A DNA stretch of 64,000 nt from positions 1,488,001 to 1,552,000 of the forward strand of contig VTFK01000152.1 of assembly GCA_009617715.1 (NCBI GenBank), read 5' to 3'. The notes under the pieces are model-generated. The model was not told the DNA's origin. It did no database searches and saw only the letters and a list, made by a program, of their open reading frames with translations. A program made the translations under genes and the position numbers. The DNA comes from Plectrocnemia conspersa. Taxonomy: Eukaryota; Arthropoda; Insecta; Trichoptera; Polycentropodidae. Of this stretch, positions 23,340 through 35,790 are shown one piece after another (the stretch's first letter is position 1; each line of letters opens with the position of its first letter).

Positions 23340-23530
23340 ATCAACAACTATTAAGTAATTATTGAAACATCAGAATGGAATCAAATCTGTGAATCTATTT
23401 TATTATAACAACTTATATCTGTTAGACACAATAGAAATTGAAAAACACTAAGGTAGATATGAGATTCGAGCTCAGGTCTTTTATATATTAGTCACTGACT
23501 GGCTGTGAATTTTTTTTAATTGATTTTCAA
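23340..23530 (-). mobile_element. tRNA-derived SINE, copy 3 (reverse orientation)
   Basis: Read on the minus strand it has a B-box-like GAGCTCGAATCTC. This is followed by CATATCTACCTTAGTGTTTTTCAATTTCT in two adjoining blocks, and further on GATTCACAGATTTGATT. The same order of words occurs at 29985-30200 (TTCGAAATTCATATG, GTGTTTTTCAATTTCTGG, ATTACAGATTAGGTTTTC). This makes it a member of one SINE family. Confidence 0.6.
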
Positions 23531-26400
23531 AGATTTGCTTAAAAATATCACTATATAATGAAACTAATTTCGTGTTTGCATATAATAAAAAAAATCAATG
23601 TATCTAATCCGAACTTGCTGAGTAATTTTAACAACTTATTACAGTCATGTTATATCACTAGAGAATAAATATAAAAATAAGTTACAATGATTGAGCGATT
23701 TTTGAATAATATAAAAACTGTGTTCAAATCGTTCCGATTAAATAGCGATTTATGTCAATTATGTGTTGACATCTCGATATTTATTTCAATATAATATCGT
23801 AGAACATAAATTATGTAAGTTTGGAAAGAATCTACAGGGAGTATTTTATGTAAATTCCAAAAGCTGATTTATTAACAATTGATAAATTGTGATCTTTGTT
23901 GAATTTTAATTAATTCCACCGCTAATTCTCATATCGCCGGTTTCGTCCCCCTTTCATTTTTGTGTATGAACTTCCCTACGGTAATGTTTCGGAGCAGGAT
24001 TTGTAGTACATACTGGCACAGTAGCCCGGGGTGAAGAACCACTGTCAGGGGTTTGCAACTTTTCGCAAAAAATAATTTTATGTTAATGGTAAAAATATTT
24101 GAATTTTACATTAAATACAAGAAATACATTTTTTATATTTTTTAACATTTGATATATATATAGCTTTATATTGCATTGCATATTATATAAAATTCCAATT
24201 GTTTGACCATATCCTCAAGCGATTCTAGAACACGGACGACATTCGCATCGGAAAACTTTCACTGTGCCTTTGCGTCAATATTTTATCCTGCATACATTGT
24301 ACAAGTACAAAGAGCTTTAATGTAAAACGAATTCAAATCCAGATGAAAGTTCTACCATTGCCAAAACATAATGAGCTAATTGGCACCACCCAAGAGAGTG
24401 TTTCTACTGAAAAAAATGCAGTCGACTAAAAATAGTAACCTTGACACACATCGAGAAAGATTTATAATGCGATTTTTAAGATTTATGTGTGCTTCATATA
24501 GTGTGATAAATTTAACCACAAAACATTGAAGTTTTCGCAATGAATCATTGTTATGAGAAAGTAAAATATATAATTTTTGAGATATATTAAACACAAACTA
24601 TATATATATAACTACTGCCAGTAATCGTTGTTATCTTATTAACCTTTGATATATCCAGATAACATATTTTTTTAGCGAGTGTACGGAAAATATAATATTT
24701 GCATTATGCTAAAGCGTATTTACTCAAGTAGTCGCTCTTTATGAAGCGTGAATATAACGATGTATATTATGTCTACGTGTATCTATAAAAAATATTTATT
24801 ATTTAATGTGTATTAGGATATCTGTCTATTGACATTTGACAGAGCTCAAAGGCTCAAGTAAGTAAATATGTAGCTAGTTGTAGCAGGCAAACATTTGTAT
24901 TATTTATTTACAAAAGTCCTTTGATTGATATATTTGTAGTTTATTATTAATCGCAGAAATATGAGACATAAAAATGGTCGGAATGGATCGTCAAAGAAAG
25001 CTGTTACATTATAAATTCCAAATAACTCAAAGCAATATGTTAGTTCATTTGAATAGCATTGATTAAAACTGGGTTTAGAGCACCACTATAAAATGCCGAA
25101 AATAAACTACAGTGAAGCTATAAAAACCTTTATACTGTTATTATAATAGTTTGTAAATCGCAAACATATGTAATGTTGCAGACAATAGAATTCACACCTC
25201 GTGAGCCCTGCTCCTGATCGTTTAATCGCTCTCGCGTTGGATAAAAAATCATTTAATTTATATGGTGATTTCGGAAATACATTGAAGAAGAAGTGCTTCC
25301 ATAGTTTATTAACATATTCAAACCTCCACAGATACTGATATTTTATCAATATCAATAGTCCTAAAAAAACTGACAAATACTTATTTATTTTAATGCATAC
25401 ATATAATAAATATACATTAATTACAATAAATTATAAGTATCAAATAGGAAGTATGGTAACATATATTGACTCCAAGGCAAGAACATGTTAATTGACATAA
25501 ACGTAATTTTTAACTGTATTTTTCTGATGTGTAATATGATAAAAATATATAGTTTTCTAGTGAAAATGATTATTGGATTCCATATAAAAGTACAGTTATG
25601 ATATTGACTTTCTGATTATTTAGCTTTAATCCATTTTTAAGAAATTTGTGTGTTCATTAGAAAGATCACACGAAACTTGGACGCAATATCGATAAAAATA
25701 TCGTTTAACATGTTCTTATTTTGAGGTTTGAGGATAATAGATTTTGATGCTAGGAATTGAACAACTTTAAGATGAAAGCTCGCAAAGTAATCCACACGAG
25801 GTAAACTTTTCAATGTTCTTTTTGTGGTTTCTGCATAAAAATCATTATATGTTTATGCTTTTCAACTTGAGAATTTTATTCTTTCCCTCTTTTAAAGACA
25901 TTTGATTTGGATTGTAATATAAAAATTAAATTAAAATCATATTGAATAATATAATAAAATGAACATATAATATAAAAACAGTAAGGAAATATAAAAATTT
26001 CTTCAAAAAATATACACACTCTTGACCAATTCTTTTAAAATTTTTTATGAACATTTAAAAAATATACTGAATATAAAAAATCTACTATGTATATATATAC
26101 ATTCATTCTATATGAGCTGAAGTAGCTCATTATTTTTGTATATAATAGCTCGATTTAAATTAATTATCCCAATATTCACCCGTGAGATTATGAAAATCGA
26201 AGAAAACTTTATCTGTAATGATCGATTAGAATTAAAATTATATAATAATCAATAATTCTGATCTTCCAGACACGATTAAGATTGAAAATCATTTTTTTTT
26301 GTAATGGGAGTTTTATCAGGGTTTTAATGAAAAAAACCAGCTTTGGATAAACTGTGCTAGATTTATGGTTCAGACACTATAATTGACTAAGATGTTACAA
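23531..26400. other. AT-rich intergenic DNA
   Basis: No gene recognised. A GC-richer patch lies at 23930-24060, ending in GGGGTGAAGAACCACTG, which resembles a solitary hAT 3' end. ORFs at 24376-24594 and 25107-25376 have no recognisable motif. Confidence 0.4.
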
Positions 26401-27700
26401 ACGGTAGTAGAGCAAAATTTTGTGATTTTCTCCATAAGCATTTGAAAAAGTTAATTAAGGTATCTATTAAGCGACGAAAAGAACACTTCAATAGCCGCAG
26501 GGACACATCCACAAAAGATGATGCTAAAGGAGTTAAAAATTATAAGCTGCTAAAATATACAGTTGAACCAGGTAACACAATTCAAAGTAGAAAAATGCCA
26601 TCTCCGTCCAATGAAAGACGTTTAATTTTTCACCACTTATAATAAAGATTTTATTGGAATTGAAAATTGTCCCGATAGCTTCGGAATTCAAGACTTATTG
26701 ACAAATACTTTAAAGTCAGAATTTATGGAAATGTTAATACCAATATGCGGCTGATTTCAAGTTTCAACTTGAATATTTTTCTGCATAATGAATCATTCTT
26801 TGATGAAAATTAAAAATATGTTTTTTTTTTATTGGTATAATAGAACATATTTAGTTAAAGCTGAAGCTGTGTTTAGTGTATGATGAAACCATTGCTTATC
26901 AACCGAGCTTTCAAGCCACATTAAAGGTTGTGAATATAAACAATATTTTGACACATTGGAGAGCTCTTGGACGACTACATAAAAGTTTATTAAATGGTTT
27001 GGTAGCTGTTTTATCATATAAGTAGAAAGTTACACAATGAAAAAATCTACTGTATTGTATTAAATCATGTTTTCATAATATTTTGACGAAAACGAAGATG
27101 GGTCTATCACAATATAATACCTAAATACATATTTGCCTCATAGAAAGATTACTTTACTAAATAAAAACACGAGTGAATCGCCATTTCAGAACACACAAGA
27201 ATTTGAAGAGCGACTAAGTTCACAATAGCTACGATAACTTTTTAAAACCATTAGCTTTAATTACCGTAACAAAAACTACTAATGTACTTAAAAACACGCG
27301 GCAAACAATACTTATTAATTCACGCAATAAGTAGCATCGACATTCAGAATTCGGCCACAATACTTTCGCATATAAAGGATTACACGGAAAACATACTTTT
27401 GCTTTATTAGTTTAAATAAACCACATTCATCAAAGCTTTGTTCTATAAATCGTAATATGGCACTCATATCACATCAACTAATCGCAATAAACCAGAGACC
27501 AGAGAGACTTTTACATATTTCAGTATAATTTATATTTGTGCAATGAATCTGTACATATGTATATGTACAGATTGAAACAGATCTTCCGACGTCTAACCGG
27601 CTAAATAAGACACACCACTCAAATTTGTAATGTTTCTATAGAACGTGCTTGTTCTTTACTTCCGTTCAATCCATCTACACATTTTAACATTTTATTATAT
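26400..27700 (+). other. Possible decayed transposon ORF, unassigned
   Basis: A charged ORF at 26442-26642 (starts MKKLIKVSIKRRKEHFNSRR) is followed in another frame near 26650-26755 by a stretch reading FIGIENCPDSFGIQDLLTN. Near 27625 there is a weak NVSIERACSLL block, reminiscent of the hAT dimerisation motif. The frames do not join and the resemblance is weak. A near-perfect 28-bp palindrome lies at about 27546-27573. Confidence 0.2.
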
Positions 27701-28079
27701 GGCCTAAAATATTCATTAAATTGAAGTATATCGAATTAAATATGAGATCTGAATAACAATGATATATTGAGTAATTATTTTACGATGAAGAATTAATTAA
27801 ATATAATTTAATAAACATAGAGTGTAGTCCCAAAATCGAATAATCAATTTTACTGCTACAAATATCAACGAATTAATTCAATAAATATAAATATTGACCT
27901 CAATAGATTTCAAAATTCAAAAAAAATTATATGCTATATAAATAAATTCATAAAATTAAATATCTCTTGGTTACAGATTTTATAACAAGTCGTTGTTATG
28001 GTATTCCAAATAAGAAAAATAACGAATATTTTTTACAAATTTCTTATAATAATTATAGTGATTTTGAAGTAACTTACCG
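27701..28079. other. AT-rich stretch
   Basis: Nothing recognised; it forms the AT-rich left flank of the promoter-like island. Confidence 0.4.
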
Positions 28080-28420
28080 TGGAAAGTGTTCAACCCCTGG
28101 TGCTAACCGATATTCGAATTTGTTTCGTTTGACGACCCCTGGATTGCGCGAGTGTGCGCCACTCATACCGTCGAATCCAGAAGTGCATTTCGGCAGCAGG
28201 CGACCGCCAGTACTCGTTCGGCCGTCGACGGGTGAACGTCGCCGATTTTCGCTCTGTTTCGCGTCCGCGACACGACGCGAAGCCTTTGCGCCATCTTCGC
28301 AGCCTCCGGACAGTTAACGTACGAAAACTTTCGTTCCAAAACAGTATAAAAACAAACTTTCCAGTGTTTTGTGCAGTGTTTTCACAGCGGAGGCAAACGT
28401 CAGACAGGTAAACGTCAAAA
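28080..28420 (+). promoter_or_regulatory. CpG-rich promoter-like island with a 5' exon and splice donor
   Basis: The strongest GC/CpG island of the window (many TCG, CGA and CGCG words at 28120-28320). Downstream come the initiator-like words TTTCCAGTG and GTGCAGTG (28358-28378), then a near-perfect splice donor CAGACAG/GTAAAC with the exon ending at 28407. No ATG-led ORF of known type runs through it, so the exon would be 5' UTR. ORFs on both strands are by-products of the GC richness. Inference: the transcription start of a gene whose coding exons lie outside what I can recognise. Confidence 0.4.
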
Positions 28421-29450
28421 CATTGCAATTATTTGGCCGTAACTCCGGTAAATTTGACCATCTCTCGGCGAAAAAATAATATTTAAATTTCCGATCCATA
28501 TACTTACCGTATATTTTGTAAGATTTGAACGAGCGCCATCGAGCGTATTGCGGCATGACGTTTATTCGAACGAGGGATGGTCGAATTTTGACGTCTTATA
28601 ACTTTTTCTCATACTAAAATATTCGCATATCGCTTGAAAATTAAAACTAACAGATTTATATTTAGTAACTAGTGAAGTTAGATTTTATCATAATATTATA
28701 TATTTGAGCTTGAAACATATTTATAATATGTTTTATTTAGTACTGTATTTATAGTGAAACCTATACTGGTTATACTAACGTTTTATTGTTTATATATGTA
28801 TATTATATACATAAAAAACGCTGCGTAGCTAGAATAAGCGTGAATTTTTATTTATGTATCAAGAATAAGTTTTTTAGCAAAAGTAAGGCTTACACCGTTT
28901 CTGAACAGTAGCTATTTTCTCTCATATATCTTGTTTCGTGTTAATACACAACTACCCTTTCTTTATATTTGTTGCGCAACATTCGAACAAACTGTTGTCG
29001 CTAATTATCGAGTCTTGCGCAATTTGTACAGCGCTGATTTATGCGAAATAAATAACGCGCGATTCGCAATGTAAATTCGCGAAAGCTAATAAATTAAGCT
29101 CCGCGAACGAGCGTAGCTTTTTTCCCCGTGAAATTAAGCAATTACCGTAGCGCGACGATTCGACGTCTCCACTTTTTTTAGCTCCTTCCTTCCGCTCCTC
29201 CCCTTGTTAGCGCTTCCGTCTGACGCGTTTAATTGTCGCCTAATTCCGGACGGTGTATAAATATTTTAATTCGGTCAAATATTTGCGCGGTTATAATATA
29301 GCAGTCTTGCGTATTTGTCCGCGGTTTTCCATACTCGTACGATAATTTTTCATCCTTTCCGTTTCCCTTTATCTTTTTGAGCGTGCGGTAATCCCGGCAA
29401 GAAATGGAACATGAAAAAAATCTAGACGGAGCCATATGGGGCCGAATACA
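28421..29450. other. Intergenic or intronic DNA with a GC-richer block at 28960-29450
   Basis: The block at 28960-29450 has many CGCG and TTCG words and no known protein. Its right end (GAAATGGAACATGAAAAAAA near 29401) resembles sequence near 40399 (GAAATGGAACAAGAAAAAAA), suggesting a shared repeat or duplicated patch. Confidence 0.35.
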
Positions 29451-29452
29451 TA

Positions 29453-29757
29453 CGCAGGCTGCTCAAAAAGTTCGCAAACTTTTAAAATAACGCAATTTTA
29501 CTAAAAGTTTTATTTACGAGTATATCTGCATGTTTGCAATTTTCGAGATGTTTCTTTTTCACATTAATTATTGCGTCAAAATCATTACAATGTCTATACT
29601 AGATAGTATATATAAACATAGATTGGAAATGACATAGAAAACAGTATATTTATAAAAGAGGATTATATGTGTTTCAAGAGGAAAAAGCAGAAATTATTTG
29701 TTTTAAGTATATATTTATATATAAATAAAAGTTCGCTAACTTTTCGAGCTAACCACA
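29453..29757. mobile_element. Tc1/mariner-type MITE with TA target duplication
   Basis: 305 bp flanked by TA on both sides (29451-29452 and 29758-29759). The left end CGCAGGCTGCTCAAAAAGTT continues with CGCAAACTTTT. The right end in reverse complement is TGTGGTTAGCTCGAAAAGTT followed by AGCGAACTTTT. Together they give about 31 bp of imperfect terminal inverted repeats. Non-coding interior. Confidence 0.8.
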
Positions 29758-29984
29758 TATATGTATTTTTATAACGTTTATTATAAAATTATACAATTCT
29801 CTATCCCCCGATTTATGTAATAGTCGGAATTCGCATGAAAAGCTCTCGTATGAATTTTCAAATAGTCTGCGCCCACAGTTGGAATTCTTATTCTTAGAGT
29901 ATCGTCACTTGTCACTAGCTGATAGGCGATTTACATTGTAAAGTATAGTTTGTTTTAATATTGGATTATTTTCAATTATTATAT

Positions 29985-30200
29985 TTGCACAACTTGTGTT
30001 ATAGATCAGAACTATAATGGATATTCGGTGAGTACTACCAGAAAAATCTGAGTTCGAAATTCATATGAATCCTGGTGTTTTTCAATTTCTGGAAGATCAA
30101 TATTAGTGTCAATATATAAATATAATTCAGGCCGATCATTACAGATTAGGTTTTCTTAAATTTACATATTTTCACGTGTTGGTGAATAAATAAAATAAAA
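29985..30200 (+). mobile_element. tRNA-derived SINE, copy 1
   Basis: The tRNA-like head has a decayed A box (TATAGATCAGAACTATAATG) and a B-box-like GAGTTCGAAATTC. The body carries GGTGTTTTTCAATTTCTGG, GCCGATCATTACAGATTAGG and TTTTCTTAAATTT. The tail is followed by an AATAAATAAAATAAAAT run. Copies at 44925-45150 (plus) and 23340-23530 (minus) share the word order. Confidence 0.65.
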
Positions 30201-31068
30201 TCGAGCTAGAATCTGCATGGTGATATCAGTTGATTGTAGTGTAGACTGTAATAATAGATTATAATTAATGATTTCAGTCTAGTAGTTGTTGATTGTGTTG
30301 ACCCTGTCGCAGTGTACGAGGCTTAAGCCTGTCGTGTTGCAAGATTTACAATAAATAATAAAAATTGAGTGATTGTTTTCCACACACAATAAAAATGTCA
30401 AATTAAAGCATTGATTTTTAATGAATATATAAAAAATTATAGTGTGTCTAATTCAAGTTATGTACTCTATATTTATCGGATCATATTTCATTTTATTATA
30501 GGCAGATGTATAACAGTATATAGCAAAAAATATCGAAATGTATACATAATTGTAATATTTCATGACATAATAAATTGAATTTACGACGTATCGTATCCAA
30601 ATACGTATGTTCATTCAAGATTTTTTTTATATGCAAATCAGTCATTGAAACGTATAAGGCGAGCGATATTTGCATATCAAACATTCCCGGATGGTCAATA
30701 GGCACATGGTTCAGATTATTATTGTCAATCAAATTTATTTATTTATTCAATGAAAAATTACGGTTACATAAAACATTAATATTTGTAGTTTTAATTATTT
30801 TTTTTATTAAAATTAAAAAATACATAAATAAAATTATAAAATTAAAATTACAAGTAAGATTCATAGTTATTATTTTGGTAATTTTTATTTAGTAATTTAT
30901 TATGCAGTGGAGCATTTAAAAGTATGTTGTATAAGTTATGAATATATTTTTAACAATGATTTGCATTTATAAACTTTTTTTTAAGAACAAACACAAAAAA
31001 CAGCTCCAAAATAAATTGATAAATTACAGCTTAGTCTTGTTTATTAGTTAATATTATGTCATCGTCTT
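30201..31068. other. AT-rich intergenic DNA
   Basis: Overlapping ORFs on both strands at 30496-30892 are low-complexity Ile/Lys/Phe translations of AT-rich DNA. Nothing recognised. Confidence 0.4.
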
Positions 31069-31745
31069 CGTCGCAGTGGGTACGCTCGCTACCGAGCGTT
31101 TCCACTGCGACGGCGACAGCGCCGACACGATTTTATTGCTTTTGACGTGATTTTTTGTCTTCTGAGAAGTGATACTTGTTTTTGCGCTCTCATATTGACA
31201 AAAATTCGGTTTGAATATACTTTGACATACATTCTTTTATCAGAAGTGGTTTGAATATACGTTGATAAGCACTCTTATAGCTATGGAGCAATATGCGAGA
31301 TGTAACGTATGTCTGTATTTCTTCTTCCGCTCATTTTCCCCATGAGAGGCGAGTTTTAAAACTATAATTAGTTTTATAAATTTCATTAGGTTAGGTTTTG
31401 GTTTGAACAGAAAATGAACGTTTCGCAACTGTCAAATTAAGTTTCATAGTCATTTTATAGCAGGATGTAATTTCACTAGCACCTATTAGTTGAATTATAT
31501 TTTCGCTAATAAAAAAATACATATCTACTAATGAAAATGTATTTGGACTTCACTAGTGAAAATATAACTGTAACATTTACACGTCACATGTAAATAAATA
31601 ATGATTAGTTATTACTTCATATGGAAAAATTGAAATCATATAATTTTACTAGTGCCTGTCATATAAATTATATTTTCACTGGTAAAAATATATATCTGCC
31701 GGAGAAAATATATTCCGATATGATTTCACTGAAACTACATATTTT
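31069..31745 (+). repeat. ~700 bp dispersed repeat, copy A, with hairpin at its left end
   Basis: Shares, in order, with 37829-38531: ACCGAGCGTTTCCACTGCGA, GACGTGATTTTTTG, TTCTGAGAAGTGATA, GCGCTCTCATATTGAC, AACGTTTCGCAACTGTCAAA, ATTATATTTTCGCTA and CACTGGTAAAAATATATAT. The left end is an 11-bp perfect inverted repeat, CGTCGCAGTGG (31069-31079) with CCACTGCGACG (31102-31112), enclosing CGCTCG...CGAGCG. No ORF of known type. It is probably a non-autonomous transposon, but ends and target duplication are undefined. Confidence 0.65.
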
Positions 31746-32240
31746 AACAAATATTTTCGGGATAGATTCGAGACTATTTTTATTAGATTTTATTTGAGGG
31801 ATAACTCAATAATTTCTGGTTTAGAATCAAGAACGTCATTTTTTCTCTTTTTGGGGGGAAAGTTCGCCAGCTAGTGGTCGTTTTTTAATATTTTGATTTC
31901 ATTAAGATTCATAGTATTTCATTAAATAAGATGCATTTTTCTGTCGAAAATGTTTTTGCTCATATAAAGACAATAAATTATGATATTTTATTTCTCGCTC
32001 TATAATAACAGTCTCTTTTTATTATCTAAATGGTCACTTAAATTTAATGAATAAACGATTAAAAAATAAATATTAAATCTACGCATGTATTATGCAAATA
32101 CCCGCTGCGAATTTCATAAAAGAAATACCAGATTTTCCATATATGCAACATAATTACCCGCGATAAATATCGTCTCGAAATCGACCGAGCTAATTTCAAT
32201 TTCGCCGACAAATCATCAATGAGTCTGTGTGTACAAAAAA
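31746..32240. other. AT-rich intergenic DNA
   Basis: Nothing recognised. Confidence 0.4.
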
Positions 32241-32244
32241 AGCA

Positions 32245-32770
32245 GTACGTGTCTGAATCGAAACTGGTTTTCGCATCGTTTGTGCACATCTCGTTATCTC
32301 CGTGCATTGGTACGTCGGGTACATTGGGTACATAGATCACACAATCGATGGACGAAATTGCACACGGTCGTCGTCATCATGATTTATGCTTTGTTATCAT
32401 TCATTCCCGGCTGTCATTGTGCAGATCACAACATTGTCCCACTTGCTGAGGATGATGGATGTTCCCCGTGTTTGGATCCCGCAAGAATGCGTCTCGTCGT
32501 AACCCTTTCGCGAACAATTTGAAGACTTTGAAAAATCGACGTAGTGGAGAGAAGACAAAAAGGGGAGTCGGACGAAAGAAAAGGGAAGAACCGAGACAGC
32601 TTCGATCAATTATGTAGCCTTTAATTAATTTTTGCACGGTTTTTGCGACAAAATTCCCCTCTCCTGTTTGAAGACTTTTTTGTTTGTGTGCTAATGCCAA
32701 TGACTCGTTTGACGCTTCGGGACGGCGTGAAAAGTCAACTTTATCGAAGGTGTCGATCGGAATGTTATAA
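32245..32770 (+). other. GC-richer island with a possible signal-peptide first exon
   Basis: An ATG at 32379 opens MIYALLSFIPGCHCADHN, followed by EDDGCSPCLDPARM and a stop at 32521. The first 15 residues look like a short signal peptide, and a GTC/GTAACC donor-like site occurs near 32497. This fits a first coding exon of a secreted protein but matches no family I know, and ORFs also run on the minus strand. Treat it as a GC-richer island of unknown role, possibly a promoter with a first exon. Confidence 0.2.
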
Positions 32771-34288
32771 GCTTCTTATGTGTGTATAGTATATGTACTT
32801 ACATAAATATTAAATTATATACATATGTAGAATAATAATAATCCAATCGAACATCTCGTGAAAGTTCACTGCATTGATTGTAACGGTTATAGTCAATACA
32901 ATTTAATGCACCATAAATACAATTTAAAACATTTAACGATTTACTAAAGTGATTAAAAAATAAATCTCAAAGTCTAATTGTCTGCGTAGAGCTAAATTAA
33001 TGTTTTAAACTAATAAATTTTAACTTAATTTTATTAAAATGTCAACGTGAATATGACAGAAGAAGGATTTATAATTTTTTGCATATATTGTCTATTTTTA
33101 AAAAACTATTTTGTACTAATGAAAATTTAATGCGGTGGCTGACAAACGATTTTTTTATATATCATACAAGTAATTTTCAGTATATCGTACGTAACCTTTG
33201 CAGTCAGTTGCAGACCCCGGATCAAATCGCATTAGTTCTTAGCTCCACCTCCAAATTATTTCCTTTATTGAAAGCTGGTTTTAAAGACCAATGCTGGGCG
33301 ACTGTCCAATAATTACAAAGAATAGTTCAAACAATGCTTATTCGATTAAAGACAAATAATTTGACAAATTTCCGTGCTTATCATGAAAATTAACGGTAAT
33401 TGATGGATTTCGAAAGTCTTCGTGATTATTGTTCAATTTTTTGGTTTTGTAAGCTAAACCATTTTTATTAATAAAAATAAACTGCTGATTTGCTAGGCTG
33501 CGCAGTGAAATTTTTGTTCGGATCAAACAGTTCGTGGGCTACTGGATATTCTTTCACCTAATTTTTTTGATTAAAAAGCAAATCATCTATTAAAAAAAAA
33601 GTTAATATAATAAATCATTAATTAGTACTTAATTTTCTATATATGTCGTATTACCTTTAAAAAAATTGCCGTGCATTTTTTTCTAGCAATACTAAGCGTC
33701 GGTTTCGACAACCTCGTTTATGTATTGTCTGGCGATGACTGTGTTAACAATAAATTTACAGAAATTTTCGGGTATTACAAACTATTTTCTGGCTGCTAGA
33801 TATCATCGTTTCTAATTTGTTTGACTAAATTAATAAGTAAACAATATTTTTTAGGTAAACCAACTAAATAAAATAGGCATCGACATTAATTTTTTTGCTA
33901 GAATTTGTGCTAGACCATTTTCTTTATTTTTAATAAAATTGTCACTATAAATTAGGTTGTTTAAATAAAATTATAAATTAGGAATCAGAGCTCGTAGCGA
34001 AAATTTTATAGATTTTTTTGAAAATTGCCTGTTGTACATTAGGCAGTGTTGGTATATAGTATATATATATACATTTAGTACAATACTTATTTTTTAATAA
34101 AACCGTACGTATTTTTTCTGATAGGTGTTTTTGTTTATATTTACTGTTGCATTCCGTTCTACTCCCTCCCCTCCCCCTTCCCCTCTTATCTGGCGTCTAT
34201 TCTTTCGCGACTCAAGTACACCACTGACTGAAAATAGATTGCATATTTTTAAGAGTAACTCTATTTTGCGAAACACAAGTTGAAGCAC
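32771..34288. other. AT-rich intergenic DNA
   Basis: No recognised gene. The 77-codon ORF at 33079-33312 has no known domain. A C/T-rich patch (CTCCCTCCCCTCCCCC) lies at 34165-34185. Similar TC-rich words with GGCGTCTNTTCT recur at about 35893-35930, just beyond the retroelement that follows. Confidence 0.4.
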
Positions 34289-35790
34289 AGATATTTATTA
34301 TTTATTTATTTTATTAATTTATTTAGCTTAATAGCTAATCTTTACATCTAACAAATTTAGTAAACATATATAAAAATATATAAAAAATACGTAACAGAAA
34401 GAAAAAATAAAAATATACAATAATAAAGACTTAATATTATAATTTATTTCTATATGTACGAAGGTGTTTTTTTATTCCATTTATGAAACCCGTTATATTT
34501 TTTTGTTTCTGGATTTCTCTTGGAAGACTATTATATAAATCAAAACCTCCGTACATAATTCCCTAGCCGTACTCGTTTTCTTATACTTAATTATCTTTAA
34601 ATTTTCTCTATTTCTAGTATTATATTTATGTACATCTTTATTTCTTATTAAATATTTATTAAAATATTTTGGTAACATATTATTTTCTAACTTATATATA
34701 AATACTAAAACATTCATACTCAATATTTCTTGAACATTCAACCATTCTAATCTATCAATCATACTTTTACAATTAGTTAATCTATTTTTATTTAAGATTA
34801 CTCTCATTGCCCTATTTTGTAATTTTGCAACATTTGTTTATCTAATTTATTTAACATATTTAATAGTGTTGCACAATAATTAAAATGGGGCAATATTATA
34901 CTATTGTAAATTATTTTTTTTTTGTATTTATACTTAATATATTTCTTAATCTAGATAATAAACCTATTTTTCTACCAATTTTTTTTAATATGTAATTACA
35001 ATGTTCTTTAAAATTTAATTTTGTATCAACAATTACTCCTAAATATTTTATATTATCCACTATTTCTATACTAGAGTTATTTATTACTATTTTGGTACTA
35101 TTATCTAACACATTTTTTTATAATTAATAAACATACATTTAGTTTTATTCTCATTTAATTTAAGTACATTATTCTTTAACCATATTTCTAATATACTTAA
35201 TTCATTATTTAAATTATTTACAATTTCTTTAATGTTATCACCTATGCAATACATTAATGTGTCATCCGCAAATAGATGAATTTTACATTTTTTTTCACGT
35301 TATTAACTATATCATTAATATACAAAACAAATAACAATGGTCCCAATTTAGACCCTTGTGGTACTCCATAAGACACTAATTTCTCTTCAGAATATACATT
35401 ATTAATTTTAACTTTTTTTGTTTTCTTTTATGTAAGTAATTATTAAATCATCTTAAAACTATATCACTTATACCTGTACTCTCCAATTTCTTTAACATTA
35501 TTTTTCTGTCTATTGTTTCGAAGGCTCTCTTGAAATCCAAGAAAACTGCTCCAATGATTTTGTTTGTATCCTTAGCCAACAGCCAATCATTTATCACTAC
35601 TTGTAATGCAGTTTCAGTGGAATGCTTTTCTCTGAATCCCGATTGTTGTTCACATATTATGTTTTGAGAAGTAATAAATTCCTTTAATTGTTTGATTACT
35701 ACTTCTTCTATTATTTTTTTCTATACACGGTAGCATGTTGATTGGTCTCATTTCTTCAACTTTTTTACTATAAATAAATACTTGAATTTA
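34289..35790 (-). mobile_element. CR1/jockey-like non-LTR retrotransposon, 5'-truncated and frameshifted
   Basis: The minus strand reads the reverse transcriptase in order: VEEMRPINMLP (about 35760), CEQQSGFREKHSTETALQ (35650-35590), VFLDFKRAFETIDR (about 35540), YGVPQGSKLGPLLFVLYIND (35370-35310) and FADD, the catalytic box (about 35260). Then come LKLNENKTKCMFIN, IKYLGVIVDTKLNF (35050) and the C terminus GGFDLYNSLPREIQKQ...NKL-stop at about 34445. Several frameshifts and a stop make it inactive. The 3' UTR ends in an AATAAATAAATAAT tail near 34289, as in CR1/Rex-type elements that end in short repeats. Clade assignment is from motif style only. Confidence 0.9.

Noticed and set aside
6508..24045. 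Isolated hAT-like ends near 6508, 11484, 19322 and 24030
   Set aside because: Each resembles a hAT terminus (CAATGGCGAACC, CAGTGTTTTTCAAACC, CAATGGTTTCC, GAAGAACCACTG), but no partner end or 8-bp duplication was found, so no element is called.
28090..28428. ORFs of 85-116 codons in the CpG island
   Set aside because: Open in several frames on both strands. Promoter/5' UTR is a simpler explanation than coding sequence.
30496..30892. Antisense pair of ORFs of 78 and 105 codons
   Set aside because: Low-complexity Ile/Lys/Phe-rich translation of AT-rich DNA.
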